A stretch of DNA of 64,000 bases from Tolypeutes matacus (GCA_026826555.1 JAKSZT010054457.1:8781198-8845197), one strand, 5' to 3'. Positions 1 through 12,302 are shown, counted from the first letter of the stretch. Notes: a model not told the origin generated them from the sequence alone. A program made the numbers and translations.

Positions 1-1192
1 AGTGAGACTACCACTGCTCTGGCCTCCTTTCCCTTGAAAAAATGTGTGAAATGACCACAAAGGAGGAGTAGGCTCATCCTATGCATCCTGTTTTACTGTA
101 AACAGTAAGAACAGCCTTCCTGTCACTTCCTAATTCCCACATTTTCCTATTCACTGAGGTTTCTCTCAAAAACATCAGAAACTGTACCAAGACTCATATT
201 TGCATTTACTCCCCCTTCTTTTCTAACTCATCTATTATAATACCCATCCTTTAATTGCTTTTTATCATGAAGCTAAGAAAAGTGGCGCTTTATTATTATT
301 ATTCCAATGTCCACATTTTATTCACTGCTCAGCTGAGATTCTTTGTACTAGCTATCTCTCCACAACTCCAGACTGCAAGCTGCATGAAGGAATGAACAAG
401 ATTGATTTGTTGGCTATTCTACTACCAAGTACATGTCTGCCCCATTAAAAAAAAATCACTACATATTTGTTGAGTGAATTAACTGAGACTCATGTTCTAG
501 TTGAAATGACAAAGATCATATTTTAAGTGGAATTCTGAACTTTGGAGGCAGAAGTTGGTCAATCCTGAACCACTTAGTTTAATTCTATGCTCAGTGGTTT
601 CAGAGTGATGAAACACTTTTGAACTTCTCTGTATATCTAAGTTACCCTTCAGAGTTTAAATGTCACACTGGGGAAAGTGTAGTTCAATTACCTCAGTGAA
701 AATCAAAGGCACATTTTAATTGTGGATTCTCAGCATATTTCAGAACTTAGACTTTTTAGTGTTTTGGAGACACTAAATATCAAGAGAAAGAATGCAGCCT
801 AACTGGCCATATCCTTTGGATTCAGAAGCAGCATTTTCGACTCTGTTTTAAATTAATTTACTATGTCTTAATTTTGTGGATTTCCCAATGCTTCTTCCAT
901 GATCAATAAATCTATACACCTCAATGTTGAAAAGCAGAAAACTTGTATTCCTTTAGAAAATGATAAATAAAACACAACTAAACTAATAAAGAAATATCCC
1001 TATTTCCAAAGAATTTTTCTTAAGGAATAGAGATAGGCTGTTTTCATTTATCTTAAAGTGTTTAGACATAAAGTTTCTGAGAGTACTCAAAAAACTTCCA
1101 AGTAATTGATACTACACATCTTAAATTGAATATATCTAAAACACTGCTTTTACTGAATAAATTGTGATCACAGATTTTTTTTAGATGAAAGG
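1..1192. other. Intergenic, no gene seen
   Basis: AT-rich noncoding DNA. Open frames are short and show no recognisable domain. The only assignable content is a probable L2 3' end near 345-482. The stretch stops at the first solitary LTR. Confidence 0.6.
345..482 (+). repeat. Probable L2 LINE 3' end
   Basis: The string 'agactgcaagctgcatgaagg', followed about 80 bases later by 'atatttgttgagtgaatt', matches the usual end of L2-type elements (a gcaagctccatgagggcagg block, then aatatttgttgaatgaatg). The copy is diverged, with an internal A run. It could be a related ancient LINE. Confidence 0.45.
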
Positions 1193-1770
1193 TGTGGCAG
1201 TTTGAGATTATGAATCCCAAAAAGAGAAAGATTTTGCTTGGAAACTAATATATTCCTATAGGTGTGATACCCTTTAAAAGCATTAGATTCAGCTGAAATG
1301 TCTTAGTTAAATTACCTGTCAAGATTAGGGCTTTGATTCAACTATGTAGGGTGTAACTCAGGTTTAGTCCCTACTCACTTGGTGGGCTGATACAAATGGA
1401 CACTCACTCAAGAAGAGAGGGAGAGCTCTGTCATGTGTGATCCTGGGGCCCTGGGGAGAGATGAGCCATTTGCTTGATTGTTTTCAGGACAAAAGAACAG
1501 AGCAGCTGAGCAGCTGAGAAGGCCCAGATAGAAATGAGCCTTATGCCAGAGACTAGTATAGGAAGCCCTAAGAAACCAGGTAGAGACCACCTGCCATCTT
1601 GCTTCAAAACACGGCAGCTGACTTTGGTAAGAATTTATCTCTTATGGTATGTTGAGTTTGACTTTCACTGGCTTTAGGGACTGTAAACTTTTACCCCAAA
1701 TAAATACCCTTTATGAAAGTCAACAGATTTCTTCTACTCTGCATCAGCACCCTTTTGACAGACTAAAACA
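1193..1770 (+). mobile_element. Solitary LTR, family copy 1
   Basis: This 578-bp element begins TGTGGCAGTTTGA and ends ACTAAAACA, so it has the TG...CA ends of a retroviral LTR. It aligns along its length with 54998-55583 and with the reverse complement of 60057-60590. A polyadenylation signal AATAAA sits at 1699-1704, about 66 bases from the end, as expected for the R region. It is flanked by aaagg on the left and gaagg on the right, a 5-bp target duplication with one mismatch. No internal retroviral sequence lies beside it, so it is the usual product of recombination between two LTRs of an old endogenous retrovirus. The family name is not known to me. Confidence 0.7.
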
Positions 1771-1850
1771 GAAGGGATTTGGAATCACAAGAAACAGATA
1801 AAGAATTTTATAGAATTTTTAACATATGCATATTTATACATACATAAATA

Positions 1851-1890
1851 TGTGCATATATATTTATTCATGAATATATGTATATGCACA
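1851..1890. repeat. 40-bp AT-rich imperfect palindrome
   Basis: The arms TGTGCATATA and TATATGCACA surround a TTCATGAA centre. Folding the 40 bases gives 18 matched pairs of 20, with mismatches only at arm positions 11 and 14. It lies in a longer ATAT/CATA simple-sequence area (about 1822-1895). Confidence 0.75.
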
Positions 1891-2774
1891 TAAATAGGTA
1901 AGTGTGAAAAGTAAGTGCATTGAATTAATTTTGTGTTTTCTGTCAAACCACTTGGGAAAATTTAATGTCTAATGAAAGGTATCAGATTAACTATAAGGTA
2001 AAATGCATAAATTGACAAACTGATCTACATTTTCACTCTTCATCTTGTGCTTTAGTTGTGGTAGTTTTGTGACATTAGAATAATTATTTAACATTTCTGT
2101 AAGCAAATTTTCATTTACACAACCAGGAGGATTCTATCTCTGTTCTAGTGTGTTGTGAATAATCCACAAAAGATGATAAATAAAATGTCCACTTGCAAAG
2201 CCAGGCATGTGGGGGTACTCTAAATATTCTCTGAATTTGAATCTAAATTATGGAACTTGATGAGAAGTCAGTGTTAAAAAAAACAAACTGATGCCTCCCT
2301 CCTTAAAACACACAGACACATATATACACACATATATCACATATAGGATCATCTATATCATCTATATCATGTAGAATATGTAAAGTATTCCAGTTATGCA
2401 AAATTATGTTGATATGCATAAAGTGGAGCATGGAAAAGAATGGCTACGAAATTTTAAATATGGTTATTTTACAAGGTGGAATTTTAGTTGATTTTCAAGT
2501 TAGGAAGATGAGTTAAAAAATTGTTTTATTTTATTATTATTACTAGAATAATGAAAATGTTCTCAAATGATTGAATAATGAATGCAGTTGAATGCAATTG
2601 AATAACAACTATGTGATTATACCAGATAACACTGATTATACACTTTGGATGGATTTTTACTTTATTAATATGTTTCAATAAAATTTATTTGTTAAGAAAA
2701 ATTATTACTTGCTGAAAGCTCAGGTGATAGTTAGCACTTTTTTAGCAATAAAAAATATTTTTATGTAAAAATAT

Positions 2775-2830
2775 TTATATTGGGGAAAAAATACACCTAA
2801 GGCTATTATATTGGGGAAAAATACACCTAA
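2775..2830. repeat. Short tandem direct repeat
   Basis: A 25-26 base block (ttatattggggaaa... ending atacacctaa) occurs at 2775-2800 and again at 2806-2830. The copies differ only by one A in the A run. It probably arose by local slippage or duplication. Confidence 0.8.
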
Positions 2831-2849
2831 TATAAATAATGGACAATAG

Positions 2850-3060
2850 ATATAACTATTTTAATAATCACAACTCTAACAAATATAACTACAGTTAAAA
2901 ATAATACAATTAATTTTTAAAAAGTGCTATCATTAGTAGTAACAAATATTTCACATCAATGTAAGGTGTTGGTGGTACAGTGATGTATGGAAATCCTGTA
3001 TTTTATGCATGACTGGCTTGTAGAGTCACAATTTCTCTAAAAAATGGGGAGAGGAACTTT
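2850..3060 (+). mobile_element. L1 3' end fragment
   Basis: The end block common to L1 3' UTRs in this window is present: an 'aacaaatnttncacancaatg' stretch, 'aaggtgttgntg', 'gtatggnaatcctgta', then 'acaatttctctaaaaa'. It is severely 5'-truncated and old. It lies in tandem with a second tail just downstream, in the same orientation. Confidence 0.6.
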
Positions 3061-3089
3061 AGGTTGTATGCATTACTAGAATAAAAATT

Positions 3090-3492
3090 AAAAGACAAAA
3101 TATAAGACTGTATAACACAGTGATCCCTACTGTAGATGATAGACTCTAATTAATAGTACAAGTATAAGAATGCTCATTCATGAATTATAACCAATATATG
3201 GCACTAATACAAAGTGTTCAAAATATGATGGTTTATAGGTAAAAATGCAGCTAATGTGAACTGTGGATGATATAGTTAATTGTACTATTTTAATAATCTT
3301 TCATCAATTGTAACAAAGGTAACTACTGTTATAAAAAAGCACAATTATAAAAAAGTGCTGTGGTCAATATTAGCAATTGCCACCTTTTTTACACCAATGC
3401 AAGGTGTTGTTGATGGGGATGTGTATGGGAATCCTGTAAGTTTATGCATAGCCATTCTGTAAACTCAGAGCTTCTCTAATCAAAAAATAAAA
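3090..3492 (+). mobile_element. L1 3' end fragment
   Basis: It starts with 'agactgtataacacagtgatcc', runs through 'ttaattgtactattttaata', 'caatgcaaggtgttgttgat' and 'gtatgggaatcctgtaag', and ends in 'cttctctaatcaaaaaataaaa'. This is the same 3' UTR end as at 2850-3060, 18170-18355 and 22040-22226. The element contains no ORF2 sequence. Confidence 0.65.
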
Positions 3493-4987
3493 AGACTATT
3501 ATATTAATCTAAGTGAAAGATGATGTTGGCATGAGTCTCAGTGGAGGGGATATAAGAAACTATTGGCTTATATTTTAAAACTACTGCCAACAGAAGTATC
3601 TAATGGGCTGGATATGGAGTATGTGAGAATGTGAAGAGATAAAAGTTTCTCTAAAATTTATTTGTTTATTTGTTCATTTTAATTTGTGTAAAAGGAAGTG
3701 TAACTTGTCCTTTATTGGAAGTGGGGTATGCTTTAGGTATAGCAGATGTTGGGGATCATAAGGAGGTCAGTTTGGGTCATGTTGAATTTCTATTTGATAC
3801 CCATGTAGAGTTGTGAGTAAGCAATCAAATACATGAGTCTAGACTTTGGGAAAGTATTCATGGCTGGAGATATTAATTCAGGAGTTTTAAGTAAATAGAT
3901 GGCATTTAAAGCTAGGGGACTAATAAGATAAACAAGGAAAAGACTGGGAAGGGAAAAAAGAAGAGAATAAAGGAAAGTGCTGTGAGCTACTCCAACATGA
4001 AAAGTGAGACAGAAAAGAAGGAATAAGCAAAGAAGGCTGTTAGAAGAAAAGCTCAGAGAGTGCAATGTTCTGGGAGATAAAAGAAGAAAGCAGTTTAAGG
4101 AGAAGTAAATAATCAGGCTGTCAAATACCATTGATAGGTCAGTAAAGATCAGAATAGACTACTGGATTAAAATGTAGAGACCATTGGTAACTTTAACAAG
4201 TGCAACTTTAAAGCCTTATTGGAATGGGATTAAGAGAAAATGAGGAAAGCAAAATTGGATAGAGCAAATATGTTCAACTGTTTTAACACATTTTATTGAT
4301 GAGGGGCGCACAAACGAATGGAATGCTAGGAGGCAAGGGCAATAAGATCAAGATATGTTTTTTTCCTAAAATGGGAAAAAAGCAGCATGTTGGTATGCCA
4401 ATTTGGAATGATCCAATCAGAGTAATATAATGTTGTTCAGAATAGTGGGACAGAAAGAGAGATAGAGAGAGAAGGGGAATCATGGGAGGAGGAGAAAAGT
4501 GAGGAAAAGGAAGAAAAGGAAAGGCGAAAAGGAAGGGAAAGGCAGAAAGGAAAAGACAGAGGAAAGAATAGAGGAGAGAAAACGAGGGTTGAGGAGGGGA
4601 GGGGAAGAGAAGAGAAAAGTTGAGAGGTAGGGTAATACATGGATAAACTAGGGTCAGATCATCAATGGCCTTTTTAAGGAGTTTGACTGTTTTTTATTGG
4701 CAATGAGGAATTTTAAACAGCAGGATGAAAGGATCAGAGTTACAATTTATAAAGCAAATTATATTATTCAAGCTCAGATGATGAGGGAAAGGTAGCATGA
4801 TCCCTGATATAAGAAAACACACACACAAACATACAAACACCAAATGTTCATACAGATTCCTTTTTAAATAAAATAGGTTGCTGAATTTATTTAAGGAAGC
4901 TTTTCTGCTTACTTCAGTAAGAAAGTAAAGAGGTTCAATACACATGTTCTCAGGCTTTCTTAGAAGTAATCTTATTTAAAGCATGGA
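3493..4987. other. Intergenic, purine-rich
   Basis: No gene is visible. From about 3930 the plus strand becomes strongly purine-biased, and the open frames read here on the minus strand are Ser/Leu/Phe-rich low-complexity products of that bias. Confidence 0.55.
4440..4632 (+). repeat. Polypurine (GGAAA-type) tract
   Basis: About 190 bases are almost purely A and G on the plus strand, with irregular ggaaa, gaggag and agaaaag units and few pyrimidine interruptions. It is a low-complexity repeat, and long homopurine runs can adopt triplex structure. Confidence 0.8.
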
Positions 4988-5054
4988 ATGAACTATTTGA
5001 TATTCCTGGTGTTTTGGGTACAGTTTTTCCTTGATTTCTTTGCTATTCCAGCAA

Positions 5055-5985
5055 ATGGATCCTCCATTCCAAAACAAAGGTGTGAGTACCATATAACAAT
5101 GACAAAATTTATTTTCTTGGGATTCAGGGACCATCCAGAGCTACAGTGCCTTCTTTTAGTGGTGTTTCTAGTCATCCCTATGCTCAATGTGGTTGGAAAT
5201 CTCAGCCAGATCACTTAATCAAATGTGATTCATATCTCCAAATTCCCACATACATTTTCTGGGTAACTTGGTCCTTGTTGAATTCTGTTTCTCTCCTATC
5301 AAAGTCCCTAATATGCTGGTAAATTTCTGGGGTATTTCACTTAATGAATGGGCCACTTAATTCTTCTTGTTTGGTTCCTTTGCTGGCCCTGAGGGCTTCC
5401 TGTTGACTGTGATGGCCTATGAACTTTTCATGGCCATTGACAAACTGCTCCTTTACACAGTCATGGTGTCTCCTGAAGTTGATGTCTTCCTTTTGTTGGT
5501 TACATATCTTGCAGGTTTTATGAATACTAACATTCACACTGGCTTCACCTTCCTGCTCTCTTTCTGCTGCTCTAATGTCATCAACCACTTTTTTCTGTGA
5601 TACTTCACCTCTCCTGAAATTCTCTTGTTCTGACACATATGATAATGAGATTGTTATTTTTGCTTTTACTAGTTTTAATCAACTTAATTGCCTCCTGAGT
5701 ATTCTCATTTTTTAATCTCTACATTCTTACTGTCATCTTGAGGATCCATTCCTCTATAGGAAGTCACAAAGCTTTCTCCATCTGTGCTTCCCATTTGAAA
5801 ATGGTCACCATTTTCTATGTGACACTCGTTTTCACATATCTGCACCCCAACTACAGCTACTCGATAGACCAAGACAAAGTGGCATTTATATTTTATACTG
5901 TGGTAATCCCCTAGTTAAATCCTCTCATCTATAGTCTGAGCACCAAGGAGGTCAGACGTCCAAAGGTAAAAATGTTAAAACAATC
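5055..5985 (+). pseudogene. Class II olfactory receptor pseudogene (family 5/8/9-like)
   Basis: This is the remnant of a seven-helix odorant receptor. A plausible splice acceptor (tttctttgctattccag) ends at 5051, and an ATG follows at 5055, as in OR genes whose coding region is one exon. Recognisable blocks are the N-terminal FIFLGFRDHPELQ, a GNL at the end of helix 1, MAYELFMAI in place of MAYDRYMAI, LSFCCSNVINHFF in extracellular loop 2, [11 protein letters not shown] before helix 6, and a degraded NPLIYSL near 5915-5940. Damage includes a stop soon after the ATG, frame changes between 5216 and 5367 (helix 2 to loop 1), an extra T in a T run near 5590, and further stops (for example near 5714 and 5913). 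It cannot encode a receptor. The subfamily was judged from memory of motifs only. Confidence 0.85.
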
Positions 5986-7079
5986 TCTTTTTATTCCTGT
6001 ACTTAGAACCATTAAAATATGGAATTTTAGGAATCAAACTTGGACAGGACCATATCCCTCTTCTACTCACCTGGCCTCCATCCTTCATTCTTTCACATGT
6101 TTTTTTCTGGTAGTGGAGGCCTACAAAATATCCTAAGTATATTGAGCAATATAGTTGCTTGTATAAATCCTCTCATTCCACAGAACCTAAATGCCAGAAA
6201 ACAACCAAATATCATATTTCAACACTTTGTTCATAGGGGTATAAAGCCCAGTATAAAATTAGCTGGGAGAAACAAAACAAAGAAGTCAGAGGACACTCTC
6301 AAATCTCTTCCCAGTCTGATGGTTCTTTGATTGTATGGTGGTAAAACTGTCAGAGGAGAGGGATGAATATCCCCAGGGTACTAATACCGAGCTTAGAGAT
6401 AGTTCTTTGCCCTTAGTGAACTAAATTTTGATGGTTGTGCTCATGCCAAGTGCTTCTAACCTGGGCAAGCAAATTAGACTGCTTAGGGAATAATGGGAAT
6501 AATGGGAACAAACCACTGGGTAAATCGAGAGAATCACAGAGGAATAAATTCAAGGGTCATGTAAAGGAAGTTTCAGGAATTTAGAAAAGTGATATTCTTC
6601 ATAATTCATGAAGATAAAAAGTTTCTAGTTGTCTGATCTTTACATGTTAAGCAGTATAAGCATGAATACTTGAAGAACTAGGGCAAAATCAACATAGTTT
6701 TCCTAATGTCTTGGTAAATAACCATGCATATCTCTTTTGTTGCTTCCACAATGTCATTGGTACATGTTTAAGGTTTTCATTTTATTGGATTGGTATTTTT
6801 ATGGTGGGCTATAACCCCAAAGAACTTAGATTTTTTTCCAGAGACTGACCACTGTTTCCAACTGATTGGTAGTGGATAAATTATACTAGTCATTATACTA
6901 GTATATCCCTTTGTCATTGAAAAAAATTATCCAAATATAAAGTAGTCACATAAAATTACTTAAGGAATAATCTTGCTTTTGGTTATAGCTTATGTTTTTT
7001 TAAATGAGAAATGGAGCTCAAATCTATAATTTTACCCTCCTCTGTTTTGCATTTTACATCCTATAATTTTCTCACCCTC
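5986..7079. other. Intergenic, no gene seen
   Basis: Moderately AT-rich unique-looking DNA downstream of the first OR pseudogene. The open frames (for example 6040-6330) show no domain and begin in or just after OR-derived sequence. Confidence 0.5.
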
Positions 7080-7260
7080 CTTTATTGCTTCCTCATTGGT
7101 TGTTTATTCTTTTTGGGGAAAACTTCTCTTCTTTCAAAACACAGCACAAATATTATCTCCTCTATGATTGTCCAATATGGGAAGTCCAAGGAAGCATCAG
7201 GAAAATCACACTACCTGATTCTGTAGGTATGGTAAACCTGAGGAATTTCTTAGTCATGTG
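7080..7260 (+). repeat. Probable L2 LINE fragment
   Basis: The stretch 'ttctttcaaaacacagcac' followed by 'aaatattatctcctctatga' resembles the L2 segment ttcaaaactcagctcaaatgtcacctcctc. It is diverged, and the boundaries are approximate. Confidence 0.45.
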
Positions 7261-8520
7261 GAAAGATCACAATAATATTTTGTAATGTTTCGTTACATCA
7301 ACTGAGACCTCCTTGGAAAGATCACCTTTTTATATCCACCTTTATATGCCCATGCTTGATATTAGATGGGCAACAAAAATTTTAAAATTAAGAAAGAATA
7401 ATTCTTATTGTTGGCACAAGGAGATGGTGTATGGAGTTAAAGTGCTGAACAAGCACAATTCCAAAAAGTCAATGTTAGAAATGAAACATTCTCTTATATA
7501 TGGTTGTGTGAGCTGTTGGATATTTTATTCTTTTTAAAACTAGATGTTTTATTTTGTTTTAAAACTAAATGCTTTAATATACATGATATTTCAATATCTT
7601 ATATCTTTCATTTTACATAGTGTAAATATATTTTCAACAGGTTGCTTTCACTGAATGGACAAAATTTAATTCAAACTAATATAGGCATGGAATTAAGACT
7701 CAGTGCCAGACACCTGCTCGCTCGCTCTCTCTCCCTCTCTTCTTACTGTCTCGCTGTCTTTTTTTCTTTCTCATTTCTTCTCTCCTATTTTTGAGAGATT
7801 CAGAAAGAACTCTACAAAAGCCACAGTCTTCCCAGTAAACCCAAAGCTCTGCCTTCTATGGAGCAATCTCACAGATTTAACAATATGTAGGGAAAATAAA
7901 CTTCATTTAAATAATCCATCCAGAAATCAAACAAACATAAGCTCCAGAATGGGAGGGAAGGCAGTATGTAGAGTTTACAATATGTTATCTAAAATGTCCA
8001 GACCCATCAAAAATTATAAGACATGCAAATAACAGGGAAGTTGTCCTATTCACTGGCAGGAGGGGGGGAGGTGGGACAAACAGCAACTGCCTGAGAGACA
8101 AAATTTCAGATTTAAAAGACAAATACTTTAAAGTAGCTATTTTAACTATGTTCAAAGAACAAAAAGAAACCATAATGAAAGAAATAAATGATTACAAGTT
8201 CCCACCAAACCTAGGATTTTGTTAAATACATATAAATAATAAAATAAAAAGAATCAAATAGAAATTCTGGAGTCAAAAAGTAAAATTACTGAAGTAAATA
8301 AATGCACTGATAGGCTCAGAATAGATTTGAATTGGTAGAATAAAGAATTATTGATCAATTGAGAGTATGCAGACTGAAAAAGAATGAGAAAAACAAATGA
8401 AGAAAAATGTACAGATCCACAGAGAAATATTAGACATGGTTAAGCACACGGACACATGCAGAATGGGTGTACCAGAATAAAGGAGAGTGGGAAGGACGCA
8501 GAAATAAGAAATAATGAGGA
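7261..8520. other. Intergenic; CT-rich patch
   Basis: No gene is visible. A CT-rich low-complexity patch (gctcgctcgctctctctccc and similar) lies at about 7715-7790. The rest is AT-rich with no recognised element. Confidence 0.5.
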
Positions 8521-8742
8521 GGGAAACAGATGTGGCTTAAGTGGTTGATCACCTGCTTCCCACATGGGAGGTCCTGGGTTTGGTCCCTGGGTGACTCCTC
8601 AAAACAATAAATACACATCAAGCAAACGAATGAACAAACCCAGTCAGGGAAGCTGATGTGGCTCAGTGGTTGAGCACAGGTTTCCCACATATGAAGTCCT
8701 GGTTCAATCCCTCGCTCTAGCACCTCGGAAAAAAAAAGAGAG
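8521..8742 (+). mobile_element. tRNA-derived SINE (DAS type), dimeric
   Basis: Two related monomers lie head to tail. The first has 'tgtggcttaagtggttgatc' and 'cccacatgggaggtcctgg'; the second has 'tgtggctcagtggttgagc' and 'cctggttcaatccctcg'. They match a tRNA-like head with box A and box B (ggttcaatcc at 8701), the internal promoter for RNA polymerase III. The element ends in an A-rich tail near 8729-8742. This head is characteristic of xenarthran SINEs and is the main clue to the organism. Confidence 0.8.
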
Positions 8743-9309
8743 GTAGGAAAATCTCCTATTTTTCTCCAAAATAGTTATAGATTAAGATTCTAAATTTAGG
8801 TTTATGACACACTTTAAATTACTATTGTAATATTAAAGTATTGTATAATATATGCATTAAGGTTGATTTTTTTCTATACAGTTACACAATTGTTCTTACA
8901 GCACTACATGAAATACATCTGTGTCTCTGTTCAATTGACAATTGATTATATATAAATAGGTCTGTTTTTCAAAAAAAATTGGTAAAGAAAGAAGGCTAGT
9001 AGGGTATAGTCAACTATGTGACCATTGTGTCATGTCTGTAACTAAAGCCAGTAGATGTCCTTCTAGCAACACACATCAGTCAATGCAAATGAAGCAATTT
9101 GTTATTAACTAAGGAAAGCAGTGTCTTCATTCATAATGGATGAGGACTCTGAAGGCTTGCTAACAAAAATAAAATGAAAATGTATAAAATTATTATTTGA
9201 GTGAGAATCATATACATATATACATTCTGGACATTCTAATGTTACTCATTGCTACATAAATAAATTACATCACTTTCTTACTTGCAGACTTCAAATCATT
9301 TGATCAAAA
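8743..9309. other. Intergenic, no gene seen
   Basis: AT-rich DNA between the SINE and the start of the first duplicated unit. No open frame or repeat is recognisable. Confidence 0.5.
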
Positions 9310-9841
9310 CAAAAAATGTGGATTCACTGCCCCTCCAGATGTAAAATACCTAATGCAGTATTTTTGGCCACTCATTCAGTTACTATTAAGCCTGTCTTTC
9401 TTGTTAGAATAGCAAGTATATAAATTAATATTATATTGTTTAGTATTTATGTATTAAAGTACATTAGAAAATTATTAGATTAAAAAAATAAATACTCAGG
9501 ATAAGTTTTCTTCAAACCAGAAGCTATCATCCTTTTTAATAGAGAATAAAATCTTCAAGTATTTGTTTATTATGCAAAACATGGGAACTCCACCTTAAGA
9601 GGGCAAATAATAAAGGCCACGAACTCTAAAATCCTACAAAGAATTTCCGTTCTGCAGAAATATTTCAAGCAGTAAGATTTTGTTTTTCTTCATTTTTATT
9701 ACTTTATTTGTATAAGATATCAGGGAAAAAAAACAGAGAAATTTTGAGATAGGGCAATCTTGGAATCTTTCAAACTCAATTTCAGAAAACTACTGTGATT
9801 ACACTAAAATCTCCAATTTCATGGGTTGGTAACAACAATTG

Positions 9842-10058
9842 TTTTTTTTTTTTCAGGTACTGGGGCCAGGAATTGAACCCCAGACCACGTATGTAGGAAG
9901 CTAGCACTCAACCACTGAGCCACATGGACTTCTTTGAGTTGTTTTTTTGTGTTTTTTTGCTTGTTGTTGTTTTAATTTTTTGGAGGCACCCAGGGACAGA
10001 ACCCAGGACATCCCCTGTGGAAAGTAGGCACTCAACCACTTGAGCCACATCCACTTCC
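9842..10058 (-). mobile_element. tRNA-derived SINE (DAS type), dimeric
   Basis: Read on the plus strand, the element starts with a T run (the A tail), then 'ggggccaggaattgaacccc', 'ccactgagccacatgg', a T-rich linker, and a second monomer ending 'cttgagccacatccacttcc'. It is absent at the matching site of unit 2 (about 24023-24030), where flanking sequence runs straight through, so it entered after the duplication. Confidence 0.8.
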
Positions 10059-11339
10059 AATAGTACATTTTAATATTGACATATAACTTTGATCTCTTAC
10101 TGATTTCTCACAAATTAACTCATCATTTGGAAGCCTGTCAAAACGAGGGATTCCCCTCCTGTGTGGGTCAGACTATACTTTGATTCATTAATTTCATTGA
10201 CTGAGAATTGACTTAGAACTATCAGAGCCCTAAAAGACACCACAAGTAAAAGTGTCTCTTGGTCCTTTATACTCTGACAAAAGCATAGCCAACTATTATT
10301 CAATTATTCTTTACTCTCTTTCTAGCTTTCCTCCTAAGTCATCAAATTTATGAATGAACCTGGCACTAGGATCTGGATTTGATTAAAAGCATGTTGGTAA
10401 AATTACCTCTACAGAGCAGTCTAATTCAGTATAAATCCATGATGTCCATCCTAAAGAGGACTTTTAGTTCTTATTAGTACTTACCCTTCCTTCCACTGGT
10501 TGTGTCACTCTCCTGCTGTCAATACTATTTCAGACCCTTCTTCTCCTCACATCTCTCACCAACCCCATTGCCCTACCTCTCTCACTCCTTAAATGACTTC
10601 ATCTCAGGGTTGACAGAGAAAAAAACTTAAGCCTTCTGGTGGGAATTCGTTCATCTTTTCTAGAATAAATATATAAGACAGACCTACACATATTTTCCAC
10701 CTTCCATCCTATTGAAAGTGCTGCCTAATTTATTTATCTGTGTTAAAGGTCCATGTACTCATGTACCCCAAGCAGAATACACAAATAATAGGTAGGGATT
10801 TCAGCCCCAAAGGAGAATCTATCCTCTTAAAACATCAAATTAAAGTTATGCCTTAGAGGAACAAAGAATATTTTAATTGTTTCTTTATAATTATTCTTAA
10901 GATACGTTAGGGAGTATACCTAAGAAATACATTATAAATCCTCTTACCTTCAACTGGTAAAATATGAGTAAGTCAAATTTTACAGGTAGGTCAATTTCTA
11001 TATTTCTGCACTAAAAAATACAGGTTGTTCTTTTGCATGGAGATTAGTATTTCACCAAAGTGGAAAGAAAATTATTTTCATCAGTTGCACTTAACTTTTT
11101 TAGTCATATGTTAATAACTTGTTGCATTTGCAAAAACTGACTTATTATATTCAAATTTTCCTGTTGATTAGGTGACAACTAAATAAACAATGGCTTAGGG
11201 GACAATTCTTGAAGTATATTTACTAAGATGACTTACTTTCAAAATGAATGACAAGAGTGGCTAGAGCTGTAATCTAAGGGTGCATTTTAATTTTATCTGT
11301 GCTTCCTTAAACAAGCAGCTTCTTGTGTGGGTTATTGAT

Positions 11340-11660
11340 GTAAAAATTTGGGACCAAAATTCTCCACACTCTTTCCAAGTACTTGCACAGTTTATTTACT
11401 GTTGAAATATCTACTCTCAGAAAGCCCTTTGCTGAATAGCTTCAAACATCCTTCACTGCACTCTTACCTGCCTCTATTTTTATTCATAGCACTTGCTTCT
11501 ACTTGATGTTATATATTTTTTCTAATAATTGACATCTATTTACTCTAATACAGTATATGTTGCCAAGGAAAGGGAATTCTCGCATTGCTGTAACTACAGA
11601 ACATAGGACAGAAGAAATCAAACCATGCAGTATAAATGAATAAAGGAGTGACTAAACTTA
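11340..11660 (+). repeat. L2 LINE 3' portion
   Basis: The stretch from 'ctctcagaaagccctttgctg' through 'tattcatagcacttgcttct' to 'gaatgaataaaggagtgac' follows the order of the L2 3' end (cagagaggccttccctgac, cttcatagcacttatcact, gaatgaatgaatg). The same relic is present at 25220-25530 in unit 2, so it predates the duplication. Confidence 0.6.
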
Positions 11661-11996
11661 CAAAGAAAGTAACAAAAAAATAGCCACTTTTAAAGAAATA
11701 AATTTAGATAATGCAGAGATTTTTTATGAAATTCAGCCAGAGAACAATGATTTTCAAGTGAAAAGGCTATACTGAAATGTTACCTGTTAATTTGTATCTG
11801 AAAAACAGGATATCACAGCTGAAGGGTCCTCAAGATCACACTCTCATTTGTCCCTTTAAATGATGCAAAAGACATGATTTTTCATATCGGATTTTCTTTC
11901 CCTTTAGAATTTTTTATCACATGAAATTTGAAAAAATTAACATATATGAATTCTCCAAGAAGACGTATCATTGTGTGAATATGTGGATGCATGCAA

Positions 11997-12058
11997 GTGT
12001 ATGGGTGTGTGTGTATGCATATGACATATATATGTTTGTATACCAGTGTGTGTGTATG
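11997..12058. repeat. TG/TA microsatellite upstream of OR pseudogene
   Basis: Interrupted TG runs with atatat interruptions. It lies about 250-300 bp upstream of the OR start, at the same relative place as the TG/GA microsatellite at 25842-25905 in unit 2. Confidence 0.7.
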
Positions 12059-12302
12059 AGAGAAGGGTAAAGAGTTAGAAAGAGAGGGAAAGACAAAGGA
12101 ATAAATACAAATAATACAGAGATATTAGGTAAAAATGTTTTATGTAGCTATTCTAATGCACTTGTTGAAGAAAAATCAGTATTTATCCATGGCTGAAGAG
12201 ATCAATGAAATGATAATAAGGATGGAGTGAAATAAATGAAATATAAAGACTGGATGGAACTCTCACTTTCATTACTGTTTTCAACTTGCAAAGGATAAGA
12301 AA

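Larger units (their letters stand above)
1771..2849. other. Intergenic AT-rich stretch
   Basis: No gene is visible. The stretch holds a 40-bp palindrome (1851-1890), an AC/AT-rich simple tract (about 2308-2372) and a short direct repeat (2775-2830). It leads into L1 3' ends. Confidence 0.55.
10059..12300. other. Upstream flank of the first OR5M-like pseudogene
   Basis: Noncoding flank that aligns through much of its length with 24030-26140 in unit 2, including a block near 10480-10515 ('cttccactggttgtgtcac') and the L2 relic. No coding gene is seen. Conservation reflects shared ancestry of the two units rather than demonstrated function. Confidence 0.6.

Noticed and set aside
1193..1770. A promoter or enhancer upstream of the OR genes
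   Set aside because: The segment is a member of a dispersed LTR family; regulatory activity cannot be judged from the sequence alone.
3790..4131. 113-codon open frame on the minus strand
   Set aside because: Ser/Leu/Phe-rich translation of a polypurine-biased strand; a low-complexity artefact.
8521..8742. A tRNA gene, suggested by box A/box B-like motifs
   Set aside because: The motifs are part of a dimeric SINE with an A tail; no cloverleaf can be completed.
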